Positions 28,323 to 39,392 of a DNA stretch of 64,000 bases are shown one piece after another. The stretch comes from Corynebacterium sp. NML140438 (GTDB lineage: Bacteria > Actinomycetota > Actinomycetes > Mycobacteriales > Mycobacteriaceae): the NCBI RefSeq assembly GCF_001875725.1, contig NZ_MLCQ01000017.1, positions 124,001 through 188,000 of the forward strand. The letters are read 5' to 3'. Under the pieces are notes generated by a model, which was given only the letters and a program-made list of their open reading frames with translations, searched no databases and was not told where the DNA came from. Made by a program: the position numbers and the translations under genes. How positions within the stretch are numbered: the first letter of the stretch is position 1; each line of letters opens with the position of its first letter.

Positions 28323-30989
28323 TTATGCACCAAGCACATCGCGGATTGCTTGGAAGCCTGCATCGATGCCGTCAGCCAAAGAGCCAGAGCCCTGCGCAAG
28401 GTTGGGCTTACCGCCACCACGTCCGCTGACGTACTCACCGAACGTCTTTACAAGATCTCCAGCCCTGATGCCATTGTCTACGGCTGCGCCGGTGACGGCG
28501 AACACGAACGGAACCTTGCCCCCGTTATCAGAAGCCAATGCTACAACCGCAGGCTCGCCCTCCAGCTTGCCGCGAAGATCATTCGCAAGTGTGCGCACAT
28601 CTCCGGCTTCAATACCTTCCGGTAGCTTCGCAGCAATGACCTTGTACGCACCGATGGTTTCCGCACGCTCGAGGAACTCGGCGGTCTTGGACAGAAGTTG
28701 CTGACGATGAAGGTTCTCAATCTCCTTCTCCGCTGCGCGCAGACGCTCCGTAAGCTGAGCAATGCGTTCTGGCAATTGACCCGTAGGAGTCTTTAGCTCG
28801 GCGGCAAGGCCCGACGCCAACGCAGCTTCCTTCGAGAAGTACTTGAAGGAATCCATACCGGAATACGCCTCGATACGACGCGCACCGGAACCGACGGAAG
28901 ACTCACCAAGCACCGCAACCGGCCCAATCTGCGAAGAATGCTCAACGTGCGTACCACCACAAAGCTCAATAGAGAATGGCCCACCGATCTCGACAACGCG
29001 GACTTGGTCGCCGTAGTTCTCGCCGAAGAGCGCCATGGCGCCCATCTCCTTCGCCTTCGAAAGCGACGTTTCAATCGTGTTGACTGCAAAGTCAGCGTCA
29101 ACCGCCTGGTTTGTAATCGTTGCAATCTCCGAAAGCTGAGCGTCCGTCAGCTGATCGGTGTAGTTGAAATCAAAGCGCAGGTAACCCGGCTTGTTCATCG
29201 AGCCAGCCTGAACAGCGGTTGGTCCAAGCACCTGACGTAGTGCCGCGTGAATGAGGTGCGTCGCGGTGTGCGCCTGTCGCGCCCCATGACGCCACTTCGC
29301 ATCAACTTCTGCCTGGACCTGGTCCCCCAGGCCGATGCCACCGTTTTCCACGGTTGCCTTGTGTACCCACAGCTTCTTGCCGATCTTCTGCACGTCATGT
29401 ACCTGCAGCGTCGTATCGCCAACGCGGATCAAGCCACGGTCGGCCATCTGACCACCGGCTTCGGCATACATCGGAGTGACGTCGAGAATTACCTCAACCT
29501 CGTCGCCTGCTGCGACCTCATCCACCTTAGCGCCATCGCGCACAAGCCCAAGCACTCGTGCGTCATGCTCGAGCTCTGAATACCCTACGAACTCGGTCGG
29601 GTGATTATCTACCCATTCACGGTAGAGCGACTCGTCAATATTACGGTGCTTCTTTGCCTTATTGTCTGCCTTCGCACGAGCACGCTGTTCCTGCATTGCA
29701 GCATCAAACGCAGCCATATCGACGTCGAGGCCGGCTTCATGCGCCATTTCCAGTGTCAAGTCAATCGGGAAACCATACGTGTCATGGAGTTCGAACGCCT
29801 GCTGCCCCGGCAGCGTCTTCGTACCAGACGCCCGCAGTTGCTCCACTGTTTCGTCGAAGCGATGCGTACCGGATTCAAGCGTCTTCAAGAAAGCACGTTC
29901 TTCAGCCAATGCAACACGCAGAATACGTTCCCGATTCTTAGCGATCTCCGGGAACGAAGGCGTCATCGTATCCATGATGGTGTTCATGAAGACCTCAAGA
30001 ACGTTTCCGGTCGCCCCCAGAAGACGTGCTGAACGCACAATTCGGCGAAGCAAACGGCGCAGGATGTAACCGCGTCCCTCGTTCGAAGGGGTTACACCGT
30101 CAAGAATGATCATCATGCCAGTACGAGAGTGATCCGCAATCACGCGGAAACGAACGTCGTCCTCATGAACGCCGGCATCGTACTTTGTGCCGGTGAGTTC
30201 GACAGCGGCGTCAATCACCGGGCGGAGCAAATCAGTTTCATAGACGTTGTCGACTCCCTGAAGCAAACAAGCGACTCGCTCAATACCCAAGCCCGTATCG
30301 ATGTTCTTCTTTGGCAGCTCGCCGACAAGCTCGAAGTTGCCCTTCTTATCGCCCTCACCACGAATCGACTCCATGAAGACCAGGTTCCAGATCTCCATGT
30401 AACGGTTATCATCCGCGACCGGGCCACCCTCCTTACCGTATTCGGGGCCGCGGTCGTAGTAGATCTCCGAGCAAGGACCACACGGGCCAGGAATACCCAT
30501 GGACCAGAAGTTGTCCTCCATTCCCATGCGCTGGATACGCGACGGGTCTACACCGATCTTGTCCTGCCAGATTGACGCCGCTTCATCGTCATCAAGATAG
30601 ACCGTTACCCACAGACGCTCTGGGTCAAGCCCATAGCCGCCGTCCTCGATGCTGCCTGTCAGCAGTTCCCACGCGTGGGTAATCGCCCCCTCTTTGAAGT
30701 ACTGGCCGAAGGAGAAGTTGCCGGCCATCTGAAAGAACGTGTTGTGGCGGGTCGTAATACCCACTTCTTCGATATCAAGCGTCCTCACGCACTTCTGGAT
30801 AGAAGTCGCTTTCCCGTGCTCAAAGGGAGGGTTTTGCTGTCCAAGGAAGTACGGCTTGAACGGAACCATACCCGCATTCACGAACAGCAGCGTCGGATCG
30901 TCCAAGATAAGCGAAGCGCTCGGGACCGGCGTGTGTCCTGCACGGACGAAGTGCTGCGTGAAGCGCTCACGAATCTCATGGGTTTGCAC
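28323..30989 (-). CDS. alaS: Alanyl-tRNA synthetase
   Basis: AlaRS charges tRNA-Ala and edits mischarged serine and glycine. The 888-residue protein has the class II catalytic domain ([32 protein letters not shown]), the editing domain zinc motif [11 protein letters not shown] and [13 protein letters not shown], and a C-terminal C-Ala region. The GTG at 30989 gives [10 protein letters not shown], the family start, with AAAGGA about 9 bases upstream. A GTG six codons earlier would include that ribosome-binding site and is rejected. A -10-like TAGAGT and a 5' hairpin lie upstream. Confidence 0.97.
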   Translation of the reverse strand: MQTHEIRERFTQHFVRAGHTPVPSASLILDDPTLLFVNAGMVPFKPYFLGQQNPPFEHGKATSIQKCVRTLDIEEVGITTRHNTFFQMAGNFSFGQYFKEGAITHAWELLTGSIEDGGYGLDPERLWVTVYLDDDEAASIWQDKIGVDPSRIQRMGMEDNFWSMGIPGPCGPCSEIYYDRGPEYGKEGGPVADDNRYMEIWNLVFMESIRGEGDKKGNFELVGELPKKNIDTGLGIERVACLLQGVDNVYETDLLRPVIDAAVELTGTKYDAGVHEDDVRFRVIADHSRTGMMIILDGVTPSNEGRGYILRRLLRRIVRSARLLGATGNVLEVFMNTIMDTMTPSFPEIAKNRERILRVALAEERAFLKTLESGTHRFDETVEQLRASGTKTLPGQQAFELHDTYGFPIDLTLEMAHEAGLDVDMAAFDAAMQEQRARAKADNKAKKHRNIDESLYREWVDNHPTEFVGYSELEHDARVLGLVRDGAKVDEVAAGDEVEVILDVTPMYAEAGGQMADRGLIRVGDTTLQVHDVQKIGKKLWVHKATVENGGIGLGDQVQAEVDAKWRHGARQAHTATHLIHAALRQVLGPTAVQAGSMNKPGYLRFDFNYTDQLTDAQLSEIATITNQAVDADFAVNTIETSLSKAKEMGAMALFGENYGDQVRVVEIGGPFSIELCGGTHVEHSSQIGPVAVLGESSVGSGARRIEAYSGMDSFKYFSKEAALASGLAAELKTPTGQLPERIAQLTERLRAAEKEIENLHRQQLLSKTAEFLERAETIGAYKVIAAKLPEGIEAGDVRTLANDLRGKLEGEPAVVALASDNGGKVPFVFAVTGAAVDNGIRAGDLVKTFGEYVSGRGGGKPNLAQGSGSLADGIDAGFQAIRDVLGA

Positions 30990-31007
30990 GGAGTAGTTTC
31001 CTTTCAC

Positions 31008-31026
31008 GTTCGAATCAATCTCGAAC
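31008..31026. repeat. Inverted repeat in the alaS leader
   Basis: GTTCGA and TCGAAC form a perfect 6-base inverted repeat with a 7-base spacer, 18 bases upstream of the alaS start. If transcription starts just after the TAGAGT hexamer at 31028-31033, the repeat would be a hairpin at the 5' end of the mRNA. Confidence 0.35.
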
Positions 31027-31027
31027 T

Positions 31028-31033
31028 ACTCTA
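31028..31033 (-). promoter_or_regulatory. Candidate alaS -10 hexamer
   Basis: TAGAGT on the minus strand lies 38 bases before the alaS GTG, in the short gap after rarA. No clear -35 is seen, so the call rests on the hexamer and position. Confidence 0.3.
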
Positions 31034-31037
31034 CCCC

Positions 31038-32408
31038 TCAACCGCGCACTAACCTACGCAGCCTGCCCAAGAAACCGGAAATTCTCCGCTCGTCACCATG
31101 GTCGGTCGGGGTGTAATAGACCGCATCCTCCAAGCCCTCAGGGATATACCGCTGCTGTACAACCCCCTTTGGGTCATCATGCGGGTAGATGTAGCCAACG
31201 GCATTCCCCATCGCTTTTGCCCCCTCATAGTGGCCGTCACGCAGGTGCGCAGGCACAGGACCAACCTTCCCAGCGCGTACATCTTCTTGGGCGCGAGTAA
31301 TCGCCTGGATCACCGCCGGTGACTTCGGCGCCGTGGCCAAGTGAATCGTAGCCTGCGCAAGCGTGAGCCTGCCCTCCGGCATTCCGATGAGCTGGACTGC
31401 TTGTGCCGCAGCAACTGCAGTTTGAAGTGCGGTCGGGTCCGCCATGCCTATGTCTTCCGATGCATGGATTACGAGCCTGCGTGCGATAAACCGAGGGTCC
31501 TCGCCAGCCTCAATCATGCGTGCCAAATAGTGCAACGCTGCGTCGACATCCGAACCACGAATAGATTTAATGAACGCAGAAACAACGTCGTAGTGCTGGT
31601 CCCCATCTCGGTCGTAGCGCACCACCGCCCGGTTCACGCTGTCGCGAACCACGTCAAGGGTAATGGTCTCCCCCGGATCCACTGCAGCGGCCGCTGCCTC
31701 CAGGTACGTCAAACTGCGGCGCGCGTCGCCGCCCGACAAAGAGATAAGTTGCGCACGCGCATCGTCAGCGAGCTTCACCGAATCTCCAAGTCCGCGTTCG
31801 TCGTGGACTGCACGGTCAATCACCGTTCCAAGGTCCTCAGCGGATAGAGACTCCAATTTGAGGAGTAATGAACGCGACAACAATGGGGCAACCACACTGA
31901 ACGAAGGGTTCTCCGTCGTCGCTGCGACGAGCAGCACCGTACGATTTTCGACGGCCGCAAGCAGCGCATCCTGCTGTGTCTTCGAAAACCGGTGCACCTC
32001 ATCGATGAACAGCACCGTGCTCTCGCCCGCGATCAAGTCTCTGCGCGCAGAATCGATTACCGCGCGGATCTCTTTGACTCCTGACGACAGTGCAGAAAGA
32101 CCGACGAAGTTCTGCCCCATCGCTTTCGCGATCAACGATGCGATCGTCGTTTTGCCAGTCCCAGGAGGACCGTAAAGGATCACGGAGGCCGCGCCCGATC
32201 CTTCCACGAGGCGGCGAAGTGGCTTTCCGTCGGACAGGAGATGCTGCTGTCCTGCAACTTCCTCAAGACTCTGCGGTCTCATTCGCGCAGCGAGAGGCGC
32301 ACCTTGGCCGGCTTCAAAGAAGTCCGAGCCTCGCTGCGCGGCGGCATTGTGCATCGACGGCTGGCCACTCACTGGCACCGAGTTGCCAAACAGGTCAGCT
32401 TGCGACAT
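31038..32408 (-). CDS. rarA: Replication-associated recombination protein RarA (MgsA-like AAA+ ATPase)
   Basis: RarA is a clamp-loader-like ATPase acting at stalled forks and single-strand ends. The 456-residue protein has Walker [17 protein letters not shown] (about 79), Walker [11 protein letters not shown] (about 133), sensor 1 AATTENPSF and a C-terminal tetramerisation region ([23 protein letters not shown]). The N-terminal 40 residues are variable. It lies between the aspS terminator and alaS. Confidence 0.94.
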   Translation of the reverse strand: MSQADLFGNSVPVSGQPSMHNAAAQRGSDFFEAGQGAPLAARMRPQSLEEVAGQQHLLSDGKPLRRLVEGSGAASVILYGPPGTGKTTIASLIAKAMGQNFVGLSALSSGVKEIRAVIDSARRDLIAGESTVLFIDEVHRFSKTQQDALLAAVENRTVLLVAATTENPSFSVVAPLLSRSLLLKLESLSAEDLGTVIDRAVHDERGLGDSVKLADDARAQLISLSGGDARRSLTYLEAAAAAVDPGETITLDVVRDSVNRAVVRYDRDGDQHYDVVSAFIKSIRGSDVDAALHYLARMIEAGEDPRFIARRLVIHASEDIGMADPTALQTAVAAAQAVQLIGMPEGRLTLAQATIHLATAPKSPAVIQAITRAQEDVRAGKVGPVPAHLRDGHYEGAKAMGNAVGYIYPHDDPKGVVQQRYIPEGLEDAVYYTPTDHGDERRISGFLGRLRRLVRG

Positions 32409-32446
32409 TCGCGCTCTTGTCCTTTCGATCTTCCACTACTAAGAAA

Positions 32447-32491
32447 AAGCCGGAGACCTCAGCAACCTCTGGGTTGCCGACGTTCCGGCTT
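32447..32491 (-). terminator. Rho-independent terminator after aspS
   Basis: On the minus strand AAGCCGGA pairs with TCCGGCTT around an interior that holds a second stem (GGCAACC/GGTTGC). The outer stem runs into TTTTTCTT. It separates aspS from rarA. Confidence 0.85.
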
Positions 32492-32535
32492 GCGCTGGTC
32501 TCATTGCACCCGTTCAAACGCGCGCAATATCCACG

Positions 32536-34311
32536 CTATTTCTTTGGCTTAAAATCGACGCCCGTTTCCTTACGCTGCTCGTCTGGGATTGGAGCGGGAG
32601 CATCCGTCAATGGATCGACACCGCCGCCAGACTTCGGGAAAGCGATGACGTCACGGATGGAATCGAAGCCGGCCAGCAGGGACACGATGCGGTCCCAGCC
32701 GAACGCGATGCCACCGTGTGGTGGGGCACCATATGCGAATGCCTCGAGCAGGAAGCCGAACTTCTCCTTGGCCTCCTCCTCAGTAATACCCATAACCTCG
32801 AAGACACGCTGCTGCACGTCACGCTCGTGGATACGAATGGAACCGCCACCGATCTCATTACCGTTGCAAACGATGTCGTAGGCGTAGGCAAGCGCATCGC
32901 CAGGGTTCTTGTCGAAGTCAGCCTTGAATTCTGGCTTCGGAGACGTAAATGCGTGGTGCACGGCGGTCCACTTCGAGTGACCCAGCGCGACGTCGCCGGA
33001 GGCAGTAGCATCCGCGGATGGCTCGAACATCGGGGCGTCGACCACCCAGGTGAATGCCCAATCGCCTTCCTTAATCAAGTCGAGCTTGCGTGCAATCTCA
33101 CCGCGAGCTGCACCGAGCAGTGCTCGTGCGCTCTTCGCATCGCCAGCTGCGAAGAAGATGCAGTCACCAGGCTTCGCGCCGACGTGAGCCGCAATACCGG
33201 CCCTCTCCTCCTCGGTGATGTTCTTGGCAACCGGCCCACCAAGTTCGCCGTCCTCTTGCACGAGGATGTATGCCAAGCCCTTCGCGCCACGCTGCTTCGC
33301 CCACTCCTGCCATGCATCCAGCTGGCGGCGCGGCTGCGAAGCACCACCGTCCATTACGACGGCACCAACGTATTCATTTTGGAAGACGCGGAAGGTCGTA
33401 TCCTTAAAGAACTCGGTGCAGTCCACCAGCTGGATGTCGAAGCGCAGGTCGGGCTTGTCCGAACCGTACTTCTCCATCGCATCCCTGTAGGTCATGCGCG
33501 GGATCGGAGTGGAGACCTCGTAGCCGATCAGTTTCCAAAGCTCGACGACGATCTTCTCTGCAAGAGCGATGATGTCGTCCTGATCAATGAAGCTCGCTTC
33601 GATATCAAGCTGCGTAAATTCCGGCTGACGGTCTGCACGGAAGTCTTCATCGCGGTAGCAGCGCGCAATCTGGTAGTAGCGCTCCATACCGCTGACCATC
33701 AAAAGCTGCTTAAACAGCTGTGGGGACTGCGGCAGCGCGTACCAGGAGCCTGGGCGAAGTCGGGCCGGAACAAGGAAGTCTCGTGCACCCTCTGGCGTGG
33801 AACGGGTCAAAGTTGGCGTTTCAATTTCAGTGAAATCATTCGCGTCCAGCACCTTGCGCGCTGCGCGGTTCGCCGCCGCCCGCAAGCGAAGCGCCGAGGC
33901 TTGGCGCTCGCGACGCAGGTCAAGGTACCTGTACTTCAGTCGCGTTTCCTCACCAACCTCGTTGGAGGAAGCATCCTCGATCTGGAAAGGCAACGCGGCT
34001 GCCTTGTTCAGCACCGTCAGTTCTGAAACGTTGACCTCAATCTCGCCCGAAGCCAAGTTCGGGTTAGCGGAGCCCTCAGGGCGTGGTTCGACAACACCGG
34101 TGACCTGAATGCAATACTCGCTCCGCAGGTCATGTGCGGCCTCAGCGACATCCGACTCCCTAAAAACCACCTGCGCGTAGCCAGAGCGGTCACGCAGGTC
34201 GATAAAAATGACGCCGCCGTGGTCGCGCCTACGGCCTACCCAACCTGCCAGCGTGACGGTTTGTCCTTCAAGATCTTTGCGGAGTTCGCCCGCGAGATGA
34301 GTGCGCAGCAC
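32536..34311 (-). CDS. aspS: Aspartyl-tRNA synthetase
   Basis: AspRS charges tRNA-Asp and, in actinobacteria lacking AsnRS, also tRNA-Asn. The 591-residue protein has an N-terminal OB anticodon-binding domain ([20 protein letters not shown]), class II motif 2 ([24 protein letters not shown]) and motif 3 (GIAFGWDRI), with a GAD insertion between. The GTG at 34311 gives [13 protein letters not shown]. The longer frame adds 36 residues unlike the family. A GGAA lies 7 bases upstream. No AsnRS gene is seen here. Confidence 0.95.
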   Translation of the reverse strand: MLRTHLAGELRKDLEGQTVTLAGWVGRRRDHGGVIFIDLRDRSGYAQVVFRESDVAEAAHDLRSEYCIQVTGVVEPRPEGSANPNLASGEIEVNVSELTVLNKAAALPFQIEDASSNEVGEETRLKYRYLDLRRERQASALRLRAAANRAARKVLDANDFTEIETPTLTRSTPEGARDFLVPARLRPGSWYALPQSPQLFKQLLMVSGMERYYQIARCYRDEDFRADRQPEFTQLDIEASFIDQDDIIALAEKIVVELWKLIGYEVSTPIPRMTYRDAMEKYGSDKPDLRFDIQLVDCTEFFKDTTFRVFQNEYVGAVVMDGGASQPRRQLDAWQEWAKQRGAKGLAYILVQEDGELGGPVAKNITEEERAGIAAHVGAKPGDCIFFAAGDAKSARALLGAARGEIARKLDLIKEGDWAFTWVVDAPMFEPSADATASGDVALGHSKWTAVHHAFTSPKPEFKADFDKNPGDALAYAYDIVCNGNEIGGGSIRIHERDVQQRVFEVMGITEEEAKEKFGFLLEAFAYGAPPHGGIAFGWDRIVSLLAGFDSIRDVIAFPKSGGGVDPLTDAPAPIPDEQRKETGVDFKPKK

Positions 34312-34449
34312 AGTCTGTTCCACGTCCTTCCACGTGAGATACAACATTAACTGTTGAGAGTCTACTCCCTTTCCCCCGCACGCACAGGAGCGGGTCATAA
34401 GAATGCACCAACTCCCCATGAATACCTACGTCTGTGGCATGCTTGTCCC

Positions 34450-35328
34450 ATGACGTTCAACAGCAATTATCAACGCGGAAGCGGCTACGCAAAGACTGGT
34501 TCAGGTGGACGGCGTGGTGTCCCGATCGCCGCAGGCGGTGGCCTCGGAGGACTGGTGCTTGTCGTCCTGTTTATCGCGCTCGGCGGGAATCCAGCCGATC
34601 TCATTGAGCAGTCGCCCTCCGGAACAGAGTCGGATTCGAGCTACTCCTTGGAACATTGCAACATGGATAATGCCGCGAACGAGTACGACGACTGCAGGGT
34701 TGAGGCTGCCGGTGTCTCCGTCAACAGAGTCTGGAAGACACTCTTGCCAGAGCAGGCCGGGCTCGAATACACAGAGCCCGGCCTCGTATTGTTCCGCGAC
34801 GCCACACAGAGCGGTTGCGGCTATGCATCTTCGGCTACAGGCCCGTTCTACTGCCCAGCTGACCAAACTGCGTATTTTGATACCGCCTTCTTTGAACAGC
34901 TCAACGCCCTTGGCGGCAATGATGCGCCGTTCACACAGATGTACGTCACAGCCCACGAGTTTGGCCACCATGTCCAACAGATCGAGGGAACCCTTGGGCT
35001 CAGCAATTACAACGATCCTGGTGAGGATTCAGCGGCCGTAGCAATCGAAATGCAGGCGGACTGCTACGCGGGCATCTGGGCGCACTACGCGGACAAAGGT
35101 GAAAACGCACTGCTCGAACCGCTTACGGAAAGCGACGTCGTCGCCGCGATTGAAACTGCCCAGGCAATCGGCGACGACAACATTCAGCGCAGATCAGGCG
35201 GAGAAGTCAACCCTGACACCTGGACACATGGGTCCTCTGAGCAACGCAAGACCGCCTTCATGTCCGGCTACCGCAGTGGCAAAATGTCCGCCTGCGACAC
35301 GCTCAACCGCGGAGTCTACAACGGATAA
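34450..35328 (+). CDS. YpfJ-family neutral zinc metallopeptidase
   Basis: This 292-residue protein has a glycine-rich N-terminus, one transmembrane helix (GGLGGLVLVVLFIALGG, about 22-42) and a conserved domain with the zinc motif AHEFGHHVQQ (about 178) and a downstream glutamate in EMQADCYAGIWAH. Paired cysteines (CNMDNAANEYDDC, CGYASSATGPFYC) suggest an exported, disulfide-bonded domain. The substrate is unknown. The ATG at 34450 gives a compact N-terminus, and the longer frame extends into the aspS promoter region. It is transcribed divergently from aspS. Confidence 0.9.
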   Translation: MTFNSNYQRGSGYAKTGSGGRRGVPIAAGGGLGGLVLVVLFIALGGNPADLIEQSPSGTESDSSYSLEHCNMDNAANEYDDCRVEAAGVSVNRVWKTLLPEQAGLEYTEPGLVLFRDATQSGCGYASSATGPFYCPADQTAYFDTAFFEQLNALGGNDAPFTQMYVTAHEFGHHVQQIEGTLGLSNYNDPGEDSAAVAIEMQADCYAGIWAHYADKGENALLEPLTESDVVAAIETAQAIGDDNIQRRSGGEVNPDTWTHGSSEQRKTAFMSGYRSGKMSACDTLNRGVYNG

Positions 35329-35344
35329 ATTCTCGCCTGTGATG

Positions 35345-35350
35345 TAACAT
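35345..35350 (+). promoter_or_regulatory. Candidate -10 hexamer of a leaderless sdaA mRNA
   Basis: TAACAT ends exactly 7 bases before the sdaA ATG. The bases between are CGCGCGC, with no ribosome-binding site, so a leaderless transcript is plausible. Confidence 0.35.
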
Positions 35351-35357
35351 CGCGCGC

Positions 35358-36752
35358 ATGCCACACAATGCAGTCAGCGTCGTTGATTTATTCAGCATCG
35401 GAATCGGCCCCTCGTCGTCTCATACGGTGGGCCCAATGCGCGCTGCGCTTGCGTTCATCGAAAACTTGGATCAGGCCCCTGCGCTGGTAAGAGTTGAACT
35501 ACGGGGCTCGCTTGCCGCAACAGGCGTGGGGCACGGCACCGACCGCGCAGTACTGCTAGGACTCGTAGGCTACACGCCACTTACAACGGCCGCCGACACT
35601 AGGCCGCTTCCTGGGGAACCAATTCCGGAGCACGGGCATACCAAGGGCCCGGCCCGTGAACTGGACTACGAGATCGCGATGAACCCAGTACCCGTCGCGA
35701 AACATCCAAACTGCCTCATTTTCGACGCATGGAACGCTGAAGGCGTGCGCATCGCCACCCGCAAGGAGTATTACTCTGTCGGTGGCGGTTTCATCCTCGA
35801 CCGCGTACAGATGGAAGCGAAGCGTAACCAAGCCGGCGTTGCTACCGTCCGCGATTCAGTGACCGTGCCCTATCCATTTTCTGACGGCGCTTCCCTCATG
35901 CACCAGTGCAAAACCCACCAGCTATCTATTGCCGAACTCATGCGAGCAAACGAAGAAGCGATGCACGGTAAGGATGCCCTTAACGATCACCTCGACGCTG
36001 TTTGGGACACAATGCAGGAGTGCGTAGCACATGGGTTGAAAGCTGAAGGTGAGCTACCAGGAGGGCTGTCGGTCCTTCGCCGTGCACCGCGCCTCCATCA
36101 TTTATTGACGGCTGAATACGAAGCATCTGCAGCTCGCGGCCTCGACGCGATGGAGTGGGTCAATCTGTACGCGCTCGCAGTCAACGAAGAGAACGCCGCC
36201 CACGGGCGGGTCGTCACAGCTCCGACAAATGGCGCTGCAGGAATCATCCCAGCCGTTATGCACTACTGCCGGGATTTCACCGACAACTTCAACCGCGATG
36301 CGGCACATGAGTTTTTGTTGACCGCCGGCGCAATCGGCGCCATCATCAAAACTAATGCCTCTATCTCCGGCGCTGAGGTCGGGTGTCAAGGCGAGGTAGG
36401 CTCCGCATCATCAATGGCTGCAGCCGGTATGTGTGCGATATTGGGCGGAACTCCTCAGCAGATAGAAAACGCCGCCGAAATCGGGCTGGAGCACAACCTC
36501 GGGCTGACATGTGACCCAGTTGCAGGGCTGGTACAGATTCCCTGCATCGAGCGAAACGCCATCGGAGCCGTGAAATCAATTAATGCGGCACGCCTTGCAA
36601 AACTCGGCGATGGCACCAACAAGGTAACGCTCGATGACGTCGTCGAAACCATGGCAGCCACAGGGCGAGACATGATGAGCAAGTACAAAGAAACGTCAAT
36701 GGGAGGCCTCGCTGTGCAGCTTGGCCTCCCAGTAAACATCACCGAGTGCTAG
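35358..36752 (+). CDS. sdaA: L-serine dehydratase (single-chain, iron-sulfur type)
   Basis: SdaA deaminates L-serine to pyruvate and ammonia. The 464-residue chain fuses the beta-like domain ([22 protein letters not shown]) with the alpha domain. Conserved cysteines are in [34 protein letters not shown], and the final NITEC at the C-terminus. These are typical of [4Fe-4S] serine dehydratases. The ATG is 29 bases after the peptidase gene, and no Shine-Dalgarno is visible. It converges with hisS with only 6 bases between. Confidence 0.96.
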   Translation: MPHNAVSVVDLFSIGIGPSSSHTVGPMRAALAFIENLDQAPALVRVELRGSLAATGVGHGTDRAVLLGLVGYTPLTTAADTRPLPGEPIPEHGHTKGPARELDYEIAMNPVPVAKHPNCLIFDAWNAEGVRIATRKEYYSVGGGFILDRVQMEAKRNQAGVATVRDSVTVPYPFSDGASLMHQCKTHQLSIAELMRANEEAMHGKDALNDHLDAVWDTMQECVAHGLKAEGELPGGLSVLRRAPRLHHLLTAEYEASAARGLDAMEWVNLYALAVNEENAAHGRVVTAPTNGAAGIIPAVMHYCRDFTDNFNRDAAHEFLLTAGAIGAIIKTNASISGAEVGCQGEVGSASSMAAAGMCAILGGTPQQIENAAEIGLEHNLGLTCDPVAGLVQIPCIERNAIGAVKSINAARLAKLGDGTNKVTLDDVVETMAATGRDMMSKYKETSMGGLAVQLGLPVNITEC

Positions 36753-36758
36753 TACGCG

Positions 36759-38048
36759 CTAGCTCACTGCCTGGATAACTGATGTTGTTTGAAGGGGAAC
36801 AGCAACCTGCTCGTGGCTCTCAAGATTCTTCACAGCTACCTCCCCGTTCGCCAGCTCTTGGTCGCCAAGCACCAACGCGAAGCGGGCCCCAGCGCGATCA
36901 GCACCCTTCATCGCCCCCTTCAAGCCACGGCCGCCGTAAGCCATATCTGCAGATATGCCCGCTGCGCGAAGCTCGTCGATAAGCGAACTCATCTTCCGGC
37001 GGGCCTCCTCACCAATAGCCACGCCGAACACGTCCACGCGACGGTCCAGCTCTGGCAAAGCAACTTCCTCTGCTTCAAGCGCGAGCACCGTCCTATCGAC
37101 GCCAAGACCGAAGCCGATACCCGATAGGTCCTGGCCACCGATCTGAGCCATCAGCCCGTCGTAGCGGCCACCGCCACCAATGCCCGATTGTGCACCAAGG
37201 CCATCGTGTACGAACTCAAAGGTGGTTTTCGTGTAATAGTCCAGGCCACGGACCATGCGCGGGTTAATGACGAACGGAACTCCCATGTCCTCGAGCATGC
37301 CGGTGACTGTCTCGAAGTGTTCACGAGACACATCCGAGAGGTGATCGAGCATCAACGGTGCATCAACCAACAGCTCCTGCACCTCCGGACGCTTATCATC
37401 CAGCACACGAAGAGGATTGATGTCTGCTCGGTGCTGCGTTTCCTCATCCAGCGGAAGCTTCTTCAGGAACGCTTGGAGCTTGTCACGATACGCGGGCCTG
37501 CAGGTGTGGTCGCCAAGGCTTGTCAGCTCAAGGCGGAAACCTTTCAGCCCGACACTCCTGTAGCAGCGGTCGGCAAGCGCAATAATCTCAGCATCAAGCA
37601 ACGGGTCGTCGACGCCAATCGCCTCAACGCCAACCTGCTGAAGCTGACGGTAGCGGCCCGCTTGCGGGCGCTCGTAACGGAAAAACGGCCCTGCATAGTT
37701 CAGCTTTACCGGCAGATAGCCCCGGTCAAGATTGTGTTGGATCACAGCGCGCATAACGCCGGCAGTACCCTCAGGACGAAGAGTGACGGAACGCCCACCA
37801 CGATCAGCGAACGTGTACATCTCCTTTGAAACAACATCGGTTGATTCCCCCACACCACGCGCGAACAGCGTTGTGTCTTCAAATACCGGGAGCTCGATGT
37901 GCTGGAAACCCGCCAGGTGCGCCTGTCGTACGAAAGAATCTCGAACGTAAAGGAACTTCGACGATGCAGGAGGCACATACTCTAAGACGCCCTTGGGAGC
38001 GCTCAATGCCTGGAACTTCTGTGCTTGGGGTTTCTTGGAATCACTCAC
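36759..38048 (-). CDS. hisS: Histidyl-tRNA synthetase
   Basis: HisRS charges tRNA-His. The 429-residue protein has class II motif 2 ([22 protein letters not shown]), the HisA-type motif [28 protein letters not shown] and a C-terminal anticodon domain. The start is GTG at 38048 and lacks a clear ribosome-binding site. A TAGACT hexamer sits 8 bases upstream, so it may also be leaderless. It follows the hydrolase gene by 43 bases. Confidence 0.96.
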   Translation of the reverse strand: MSDSKKPQAQKFQALSAPKGVLEYVPPASSKFLYVRDSFVRQAHLAGFQHIELPVFEDTTLFARGVGESTDVVSKEMYTFADRGGRSVTLRPEGTAGVMRAVIQHNLDRGYLPVKLNYAGPFFRYERPQAGRYRQLQQVGVEAIGVDDPLLDAEIIALADRCYRSVGLKGFRLELTSLGDHTCRPAYRDKLQAFLKKLPLDEETQHRADINPLRVLDDKRPEVQELLVDAPLMLDHLSDVSREHFETVTGMLEDMGVPFVINPRMVRGLDYYTKTTFEFVHDGLGAQSGIGGGGRYDGLMAQIGGQDLSGIGFGLGVDRTVLALEAEEVALPELDRRVDVFGVAIGEEARRKMSSLIDELRAAGISADMAYGGRGLKGAMKGADRAGARFALVLGDQELANGEVAVKNLESHEQVAVPLQTTSVIQAVS

Positions 38049-38091
38049 GGAGACAGAGTCTAGCTGTTCTCAGTCCCCACCGCAGCTAGCG

Positions 38092-38730
38092 CTATTGCTT
38101 GCGCGCCTCCAAAAGGAAGGGATTGGTGACCCGCTCGTGCTTCATCGTGGTGGATGGGCCATGTCCAGGCAGCAGACTTGTTCCATCATCAATCGCCCAC
38201 ACTGGACCACGCAACGAGGCCTTCATGGCTTCCGGGTCGGAGTAAGGCAGATCTGTACGTCCGACCGAACCCGCAAAAACCACGTCACCGGAGAACACTA
38301 CATCTCCCATTCGGTACAGCACGCTACCCGGCGAGTGGCCAGGAGCGTGAGTAACTTCAAAATTGAATCCCGGCACACCGACGCCACCGTCAGCACTAAA
38401 CGTTCGAAGTTCTGACACGGCGGCCATCGAAGCGGCGTCGAATAGTTGAAGTGTTGAGGCAGAAAGTCCGCGTCCATGATCGAGCATGAAAGCATCAGCT
38501 TCGTGGATGAATACGGGGACCCGGAACGTCGCTGCGTCCCTTGTGTGATCAATGTGGCCGTGTGTCAGAAAGATCGCCTCGAGACTCAGATCTTCTTCCT
38601 CAAGAACACCAGTAACAATCTTGTGTGTTCCCATACCGGCGTCGATGAGGCAGGCGCGCTTCGTAGCATCGTCAACAATGATGTAACAATTCGTCTGGAA
38701 CGGGCCCGACGAAAAACCTAGAATACGCAA
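38092..38730 (-). CDS. Metallo-beta-lactamase-fold hydrolase (glyoxalase II-like)
   Basis: The 212-residue protein has the complete metal site of the superfamily: THGHIDHTRD (HxHxDH), THAPGHSPGS (His), FSGDVVFAGSVGRTDL (Asp) and LLPGHGPSTT (His). The hydroxyacylglutathione hydrolase-like layout suggests a thioester hydrolase, perhaps on mycothiol adducts in an actinobacterium. That is inference. The start is TTG at 38730; no nearby ATG or GTG preserves GFSSGPFQTNCYI. The hisS-hydrolase pairing recurs in actinobacteria. Confidence 0.86.
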   Translation of the reverse strand: MRILGFSSGPFQTNCYIIVDDATKRACLIDAGMGTHKIVTGVLEEEDLSLEAIFLTHGHIDHTRDAATFRVPVFIHEADAFMLDHGRGLSASTLQLFDAASMAAVSELRTFSADGGVGVPGFNFEVTHAPGHSPGSVLYRMGDVVFSGDVVFAGSVGRTDLPYSDPEAMKASLRGPVWAIDDGTSLLPGHGPSTTMKHERVTNPFLLEARKQ

Positions 38731-38775
38731 CGCGCTGCCGCCCTCTACTTGTGTCGCCGTGTCACCCTCACTGTT

Positions 38776-39273
38776 TTAGGAAAGGGCAGCCTCCGCAGCC
38801 GAGTAATCAGGTTCGTTCGTGATCTCCTCGACCAGCTCAACATGCGTTACGCGGTGGTCTGCATCCGTGACGATCACAGCGCGAGCGAGCAAGCCCTTGA
38901 GTGGTGTCCCATCAAGGGTGAGACCGAACGCTTGACCAAAATCAGAACGGAATGCGGACAGTGCCTCAACGTTTTCAATTCCCTCGGCTGCGCAAAAACG
39001 CTGCTGGGCGAACGGCAAGTCCTGAGAGATGCAAAGTACTGCAGTGTTTTCAGCAGCACCAGCAAGCTCATTAAACGCACGAACAGATTTCGCGCAAACG
39101 TCAGTGTCCAACGAAGGAAAAACGTTCAGCACCAGACGCTTACCCCTGTAGTCGGCCAATGCCTTCTCCGACAGATCTCCTGCTACGAGGACTGCGTCAG
39201 GAAGCGTGTCCCCCACCTTAGGAAGCGAGCCAGACGTTTGCGATTCATTTCCTTGAAAAAATACCTTTGCCAT
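38776..39273 (-). CDS. tpx: Thiol peroxidase (Tpx, atypical 2-Cys peroxiredoxin)
   Basis: Tpx reduces alkyl hydroperoxides using thioredoxin. The 165-residue protein has the peroxidatic cysteine in PSLDTDVCAKSVRAFNE and the resolving cysteine in FAQQRFCAAEGI, both typical. The ATG at 39273 gives MAKVFFQGNE. The longer frame adds 25 residues of cysteine-rich noise. It has no ribosome-binding site and a TAGGGT hexamer 7 bases upstream, so it is probably leaderless. It is transcribed divergently from the cyclophilin gene. Confidence 0.95.
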   Translation of the reverse strand: MAKVFFQGNESQTSGSLPKVGDTLPDAVLVAGDLSEKALADYRGKRLVLNVFPSLDTDVCAKSVRAFNELAGAAENTAVLCISQDLPFAQQRFCAAEGIENVEALSAFRSDFGQAFGLTLDGTPLKGLLARAVIVTDADHRVTHVELVEEITNEPDYSAAEAALS

Positions 39274-39280
39274 GCACACG

Positions 39281-39286
39281 ACCCTA
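39281..39286 (-). promoter_or_regulatory. Candidate -10 hexamer of a leaderless tpx mRNA
   Basis: TAGGGT on the minus strand ends exactly 7 bases before the tpx ATG, with CGTGTGC between and no ribosome-binding site. The geometry is identical to the first YbjN-like gene. Confidence 0.45.
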
Positions 39287-39392
39287 CATGAACACGAGCA
39301 GGCCAGCAGCCGCACCTCGAGCACGCAATAAGCCGGGTACAGTAACACCTGCTAATATTTCCCAGTCAGCTAGTCAGAACAGAGGTATAACG

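Noticed and set aside
31008-31026. LexA box at alaS
   Set aside because: The half-sites are in the order GTTCGA-TCGAAC, opposite to the TCGAAC-GTTCGA arrangement of SOS boxes, and the spacing is 7 bases.
32716-34026. 436-codon plus-strand open frame inside aspS
   Set aside because: It is entirely antisense to the conserved class II synthetase and has low-complexity, unfamiliar composition.
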